The notes under the pieces: model-generated | Seen by the model: only the letters and a program-made list of their open reading frames with translations | Databases searched by the model: none | Told to the model about the DNA's origin: nothing | Assembly: GCA_019638385.1 (NCBI GenBank) | Contig: JAHBTW010000002.1 | Span: 310,001 to 374,000, forward strand | Direction of reading: 5' to 3' | Source: Saprospiraceae bacterium | GTDB taxonomy: Bacteria; Bacteroidota; Bacteroidia; Chitinophagales; Saprospiraceae | Length of the DNA stretch: 64,000 bases | Position numbers and translations under genes: made by a program | In this document: positions 62,501 to 64,000 of the stretch, one piece after another | How the letters are laid out: each line of letters opens with the position of its first letter | Position numbering within the stretch: position 1 is the first letter of the stretch

Positions 62501-64000
62501 GGTCCGTTGCCGCCGTAAATATCCAACCAGATCGCCCCTGCGGTGGTACAGGTTTGATGTATCGGCATCAACTGAATGCTGAAAATATTGAGGTTGCCGT
62601 TGGCAACAGCGATCAATTGAGAAACCTGGCACCCGCCGCTTGATACGGTCACGGTGTATATGCCGCTGGGCAAATTGGAGATCAAATAATTAGCTCCGGG
62701 ACTCGTAGCGCTGCCCGATACCGGCCCGGTCCAGGAGACACCGTAAGGTCCGCCTGCCCCGCCGATGGCCACGCTGATGGAGCCTGTTTGCCCACAACCT
62801 GCGTTATTGGCGGTAAGCGTCATCGTGGGCGGAATGCCCGTTACTAAGGTCACCATGCCGGTGCGGCTGCACCCGCCGGCGTCCGTCACCTGCACCACAT
62901 ACGTTCCTCCGGGCAAAGCGGGAATGGTATAGTTGGCTTGGGAAGTCGTAGCGCTCCCCGATACCGGCCCTGACCAGGAAACGGCGTATGCCGGTGTTCC
63001 GTTGTTGAGTTGTATATTAATGGCGCCGGTAGCCGCGCAACCGCCCAGCGCAGAGAAGGTAGCCGACAGCGTACTGCCCGAATTGTTGATGGTGAGCACC
63101 TCGTATCGAATACAATTTACAGCATCCTGCACCTGTATGGCGTAGTTGCCGCTCGCTAATCCGGTGATGAGGTACGAGGTGTTCGATGTGAACACGCTTC
63201 CCGTACTGGGGCCGTTCCATATTATATTATATGGAGGGACGCCGCCCGATAGTTGTAAAGAAATACTTCCGGGAAGATTACAGGCGCCGTTCTGAGCCGA
63301 AGCGGTCATTCTCAGGCCGATATCCGGCACAGTCACTACCTGGGTGTAATGGCAGCCGTCATTTCCGGTAACGGTGACGGTATAAACCCCACCCGGCAGG
63401 TTGGCAATATTCGTCTGGTTGTTGAGGCTGATGAGCACAATCGTCTGCAAACCGTTGACGGATATGACGTAAGGCGCCGTTCCGTTTAAAACCTCAATGA
63501 GTATAGAACCCGGCGCATTACAGGTAGCCGTTACAGGCGTAGCGATGAAACTAAAATTGCCGCTGCTGTATGAAATGGTGAAGGTTCTGACCACCACACA
63601 GCCCAGCGCATCGCGAATATAAGCGGTGTAATTGCCGTCGCTCAATCCGCTGATGGTGTAAGGGTTGGCGTTGCCTGCATTGTAAAATCCGTTCACCGGC
63701 CCGAAAAGCTGCACGGTATAAGGTTGTACCCCACCCGTCATGGTGAACTGGGCCGTACCGCCCGTGCCGCAAACAGCGGCGGTGAGTTGCACGCCTACCG
63801 TCATGTTGGAGTTGGAAGGCACCGTTACAGTTTGCATGACGGTACATCCGTTGGAGTCCGTTATTCTCAATTCGTATAAGCCTGCCGGCAAATTGGGAAT
63901 GGTATTGGTATTGGAAGCGGAGGAAATACTCCCGTTGACGGGGCCGGTGTATTGAATGGTATATCCCGGCGTGCCGCCCGTAGTGGTCGTGGTTATGGAG
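53551..64000 (-). CDS. SprB-like giant repeat adhesin with cohesin/dockerin modules and T9SS type A CTD (5' end outside the window)
   Basis: At least 3482 residues. The frame stays open to the right edge, so the N-terminus and signal peptide are missing. From right to left: 34 complete SprB-type repeats of about 82 residues plus a partial one (GPVSGS...NLPSGTYTVTVTDANGC motif), one PKD domain (SYLWSFGDGSVSTAENP), and a cohesin-like domain (ILDIGESSGAAGSSILVPV). Next are a small carboxypeptidase-regulatory-like Ig fold (GEVHTYWGEPVPDVEV), one dockerin-type calcium loop (GDANCNGAFTTLDLFIIQQL), a second cohesin-like domain (LQAQPGQTLSIPVRSSNF), and the CTD (APNPFVGNTAIAFDL...MIVVK). SprB of Flavobacterium is the mobile gliding adhesin; this protein probably has a similar attachment role, by analogy. 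No enzymatic site was seen. Confidence 0.93.
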   Translation of the reverse strand, partial: SITTTTTGGTPGYTIQYTGPVNGSISSASNTNTIPNLPAGLYELRITDSNGCTVMQTVTVPSNSNMTVGVQLTAAVCGTGGTAQFTMTGGVQPYTVQLFGPVNGFYNAGNANPYTISGLSDGNYTAYIRDALGCVVVRTFTISYSSGNFSFIATPVTATCNAPGSILIEVLNGTAPYVISVNGLQTIVLISLNNQTNIANLPGGVYTVTVTGNDGCHYTQVVTVPDIGLRMTASAQNGACNLPGSISLQLSGGVPPYNIIWNGPSTGSVFTSNTSYLITGLASGNYAIQVQDAVNCIRYEVLTINNSGSTLSATFSALGGCAATGAINIQLNNGTPAYAVSWSGPVSGSATTSQANYTIPALPGGTYVVQVTDAGGCSRTGMVTLVTGIPPTMTLTANNAGCGQTGSISVAIGGAGGPYGVSWTGPVSGSATSPGANYLISNLPSGIYTVTVSSGGCQVSQLIAVANGNLNIFSIQLMPIHQTCTTAGAIWLDIYGGNGPFTVVWAGPTFGSMVTNQNSLDIPAVPGTYIIVVTNAAGCSASGTVTILNNSLQVTATTPGGNCVGSTGNIALTITNGQPNYQIVWTGPVSGSTVVAGNSYQITGVPIGTYTISIIDATGCTANTTVHLNNQFFVYTEITNASCVAPGEIKIGMAGGVGPYAVSWTGPSSGSATTNDTIYIIPNLGPGTYTITVLSANGCTKSTQVTLISTGGNLNLTLTPVPGQCGPTGGSIWLDISGGGGPYQLTWTGPVSGSITLNVNGYNIPNLPSGTYTVTVTNAAGCTATQTVTLVNTGNIGVSLTPVPGNCGSPGSIGVHIQGGLGPFHIVWSGPVSGSANTPNSAYVINNLPSGTYTVTVTGSDGCSGSSTTVVTNSGGGLILTGSAEPGDCGMGGAIWIDIMGGSPYFTITWTGPVSGSVTFSNFGYLITNLPNGTYTVQVTDFYGCTSNPLVITVFSGHMPTFTATPYPGLCNQPGSIAVHISSQTGPHMVFWSGPVSGMANGVGNAYNIPNLPSGTYTITVKDANDCTKTQTVTLNNGAGNVNLVITPVPGVCASHGSLWVDIVGGAAPYILSWTGPVSGSITLQVNGYNIPNLPSGTYTVTVVDANGCIRTVTVTLNNGPNNLQITAVPVPGLCAQPGQIHVGITGGTAPFTVSWSGPVSGSTNTNNFFYNILNLPSGTYVVTVVDANGCVRTQTVILNNGTGNIHLVVTPVPGVCAALGSLWVDIVGGSAPYLLTWVGPVSGSVNLNVNGYNIPNLPSGTYTVKVTDVNNCMFSVTVTLNNGANNLQITAVPVPGLCGQTGQIHVGMTGGTAPFTVSWSGPVSGSATTNNFFYNILNLPSGTYVITVVDANGCIRTQTVVLNNSGASIVLTGSAEPGDCGMNGAIWLDITGGSPFFVISWTGPVSGSITFSNFGYLITNLPNGTYTVQVTDFFGCTSNQLVVTVNSGAMPVFTATPHPGLCGQNGSISLNISGSPAPYMVFWTGPVSGMAAGVGNNYTIPNIPSGTYTITVKDANDCTKTQTVILHNGANNLVITAVPIPGVCAQPGQIHVGMSGGTAPFIVSWSGPVSGSATTNNFFYNIQNLPSGTYVVTVVDANGCSRSQTVILNNGANNVNLVVTPVPGVCGANGSLWVDIVGGTPPYILSWSGPVSGSINLQINGHSIPNLPSGTYTVTVVDANGCVRTVTVTLNNGANNLIITAVPVPGVCAQPGQIHVGITSGTAPFTVTWSGPVNGSATTSNFFYNIQNLPSGTYIIIVTDANGCTRSQTVILNNGANTLQITAVGVPGVCAQPGQIHVGITGGTAPFTVTWSGPVNGSATTNNFFYNILNLPSGSYTVTVTDANGCVRSQSLILNNGANTLQITAVPVPGVCAQLGQIHVGMTGGTAPFTVTWSGPVNGSATTGNFFYNILSLPSGTYTVVVTDANGCIRSQTVILNNGANTLQITAVPVPGVCAQLGEIHIGMTGGTAPYSVMWMGPQNGMTTTGNAFYNILNLPSGTYTITVTDANGCVRTQTVTLNNGSPITLAATVVNGICGQLGTIQLTIGGTPPPYTVTWTGPTSGNATANAGSYTLSNLPSGTYVVTVNSGANCSASQTVTVNNGAAFNMTASANNGICDQNGSISLSFTGGVVPIAIVWTGPVNGSANTNANNYTLSNLPGGTYTITATTAQNCTDTEIITLNNATNTLTVTATPVNGLCSEPGSVILVMTGGPAPYNIVWTGAASGSATSATATYTVDNLGAGTYTFTVTAANGCVASTTATVAVAENDISITTTATTGDCGQEGSIQLIISGGNPGYTINWSGPESGSVQTSDPTFTLDALLPGTYDIIVTDATGCAESGTVTLSVPEADLNIGLSAVNGICGQNGAVVVNFISGNPPYSVIWTGPVSGSTTTSNSSFTIANAPAGMYFVTVTDDNNCTDSGSIVVNSTGGVNATAIAMSGVCGMQGSVIVNLVGGTAPYILNWSGAASGSITISTTTHTIPNLGSGTYNIMVTDANGCVSSASATVNNTGVPFSINAFSYNGFCGELGYIRVNMFGGVGPFMVSWVGPVSGSAVTATSPYEILNLPTGMYIVTVTDAQGCTGSDVELINNYDDDVLQVTTTVYNGTCGNLGIIWITINEGQAPYIVTWTGPVSGSMTTNQNSFDIPDLPSGTYTVTVRDFSLCLKTFTLVVNNAPDNLNVNLIGNLGVCGNPGSITVNIAGNAPPYVITWSSVVGSGNQTITGNTFTIPNLVSGSYNIRVDDAAGCFEQGFVQLNNQGGALNLNIVPNVGACGFQSSIQVNVSGAPGPYLLTWSGPANGSFTFTGSSHTIFGIPPGVYMIVVTAAGGCSEWQTVVLNTGNALPVASFTYNLNQFTASFTNNSSTGSYLWSFGDGSVSTAENPIHTYAEHGNYTVCLTVSNPCGSAQHCLNVNVILPPGTVILDIGESSGAAGSSILVPVRIQNCSLLVSLAGSLTVANPAVASIVGIQPAAISPQFNIVNKTFNYYANNGTGVTLQQDQILFYLIVNLTGVPGQSTTLSFANSPLAVEVGSMVNGQPVALPHVTYNGSATISFAVQMSGEVHTYWGEPVPDVEVRILNDYMTMMEMTDDDGSYFAPDVPMGEMVTVMPSKNSDPANGLSTYALFIGQRFILGMDPPQVSSPYQVIAGDANCNGAFTTLDLFIIQQLIIGVRDSFANCPAWVFVSDRFDMPESDFTAYNVFPYQNCDSIMVMSDTLADFTGVKVGDILGHADPQQFSDNDLEIRSSQELELVAQNLQAQPGQTLSIPVRSSNFNDVTNYQMGLWFDTEYLTFDGFDAPNGLPLGSVAAGTTQAANGRISISWFNLAGTGVDADEDEVLFTLRFTANAAIQNLADVMEVSSQWIQSEAYNSAEERMGIVLRFEESGVTAAGEPLADAGFQLHQNAPNPFVGNTAIAFDLPENMDAELIVTDQLGRTLRIVRGSYAKGRNTVEFEAGNLAPGAYRYTLKTAGFTATRTMIVVK
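55475..64000 (-). repeat. SprB-type repeat array (34 full units, about 246 bp each)
   Basis: Every unit carries a conserved Cys after PVPGVC-like, a W(S/T)GPVSGS core, an NLPSGTY turn and a second Cys in DANGC. Two subfamilies alternate in the middle: SLWVDIVGG-type and QIHVGMTGG-type. A rarer pair (GSAEPGDCGM followed by MPTFTATPYPGLC) occurs twice, near 61340-61100 and 59870-59620, six units (about 1.48 kb) apart. Units near both ends of the array are more divergent. Confidence 0.93.

Noticed and set aside
63889-63891. An ATG start for the SprB-like gene at 63891
   Set aside because: The same frame stays open to base 64000 with repeat-like sequence (YTGPVNGSISS, NLPAGLYE), so the gene continues beyond the window.
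28434-64000. The cluster of large repeat proteins as a polyketide/NRPS or phage tail locus
   Set aside because: The repeats are PKD, SprB and Ig-like beta domains with signal peptides and T9SS sorting domains. No carrier, condensation or tail structural motif is present.

Overview
The window reads as a chromosomal piece of a Bacteroidota bacterium, most likely a gliding or particle-attached member of the Saprospiria (Saprospiraceae or Haliscomenobacteraceae). The phylum call rests on three things. Several very large secreted proteins end in type IX secretion (T9SS) C-terminal sorting domains. Promoters are of the TTG-N16-18-TAnnTTTG type. Family versions are typical of the phylum (fused E1 alpha/beta dehydrogenase, PSP1/RicT with a Cys/Gly-rich N-terminus, single-domain TM2 and DUF2752 proteins). 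The class-level placement is inference.

Layout. 1-13 kb is mostly housekeeping: the 3' end of an unknown gene, murB, a conserved unknown, then a leftward block of fused E1 2-oxoacid dehydrogenase, metF and a UvrD/AddA-like helicase. Small membrane proteins, an extended SDR and anmK follow. 13-19 kb is rightward: an unknown 197-aa protein, aconitase and aspartate kinase (one operon behind a clear promoter), pdxH, and a convergent rhodanese. 19-28 kb is leftward: an orphan 1158-aa secreted protein, a CHAP-domain T9SS substrate, a small membrane protein, and a HisKA_2 kinase with a LytTR regulator. A tRNA-Leu(GAG) with its own promoter and a bidirectional terminator lies at 28.3 kb. 28-64 kb is dominated by cell-surface proteins: a VCBS/UnbV plus 15-PKD protein, a secreted alpha/beta hydrolase, a 1927-aa PKD-like protein, a 1636-aa M43 protease/propeller/repeat protein with a type B sorting domain, and a SprB-like protein of more than 3400 residues that runs off the right edge. 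Between them sit a DMT exporter, an ABM protein, a Zn-ribbon protein, lpdA, ricT and holB.

How the genes may work together. Six predicted T9SS clients lie in about 41 kb, but no T9SS machinery gene is present, so the export apparatus must be encoded elsewhere. The E1 fusion and LpdA belong to the same kind of 2-oxoacid dehydrogenase complex although about 29 kb apart; the E2 gene is not here. MurB and AnmK serve peptidoglycan synthesis and recycling.

Less ordinary signals: (i) a possible 200-nt structured transcript with its own terminator at 2.78-3.0 kb; (ii) several families of short-period extragenic repeats, two of which supply a start or stop codon to a neighbouring gene; (iii) higher-order block duplication inside the SprB-like array; (iv) seven nearly identical 123-bp repeats in the M43 protein; (v) a gene remnant at 35.7 kb resembling the end of a Uma2-type nuclease. 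I did not find a phage, CRISPR array, insertion sequence, or an evident new defence or biosynthetic system.
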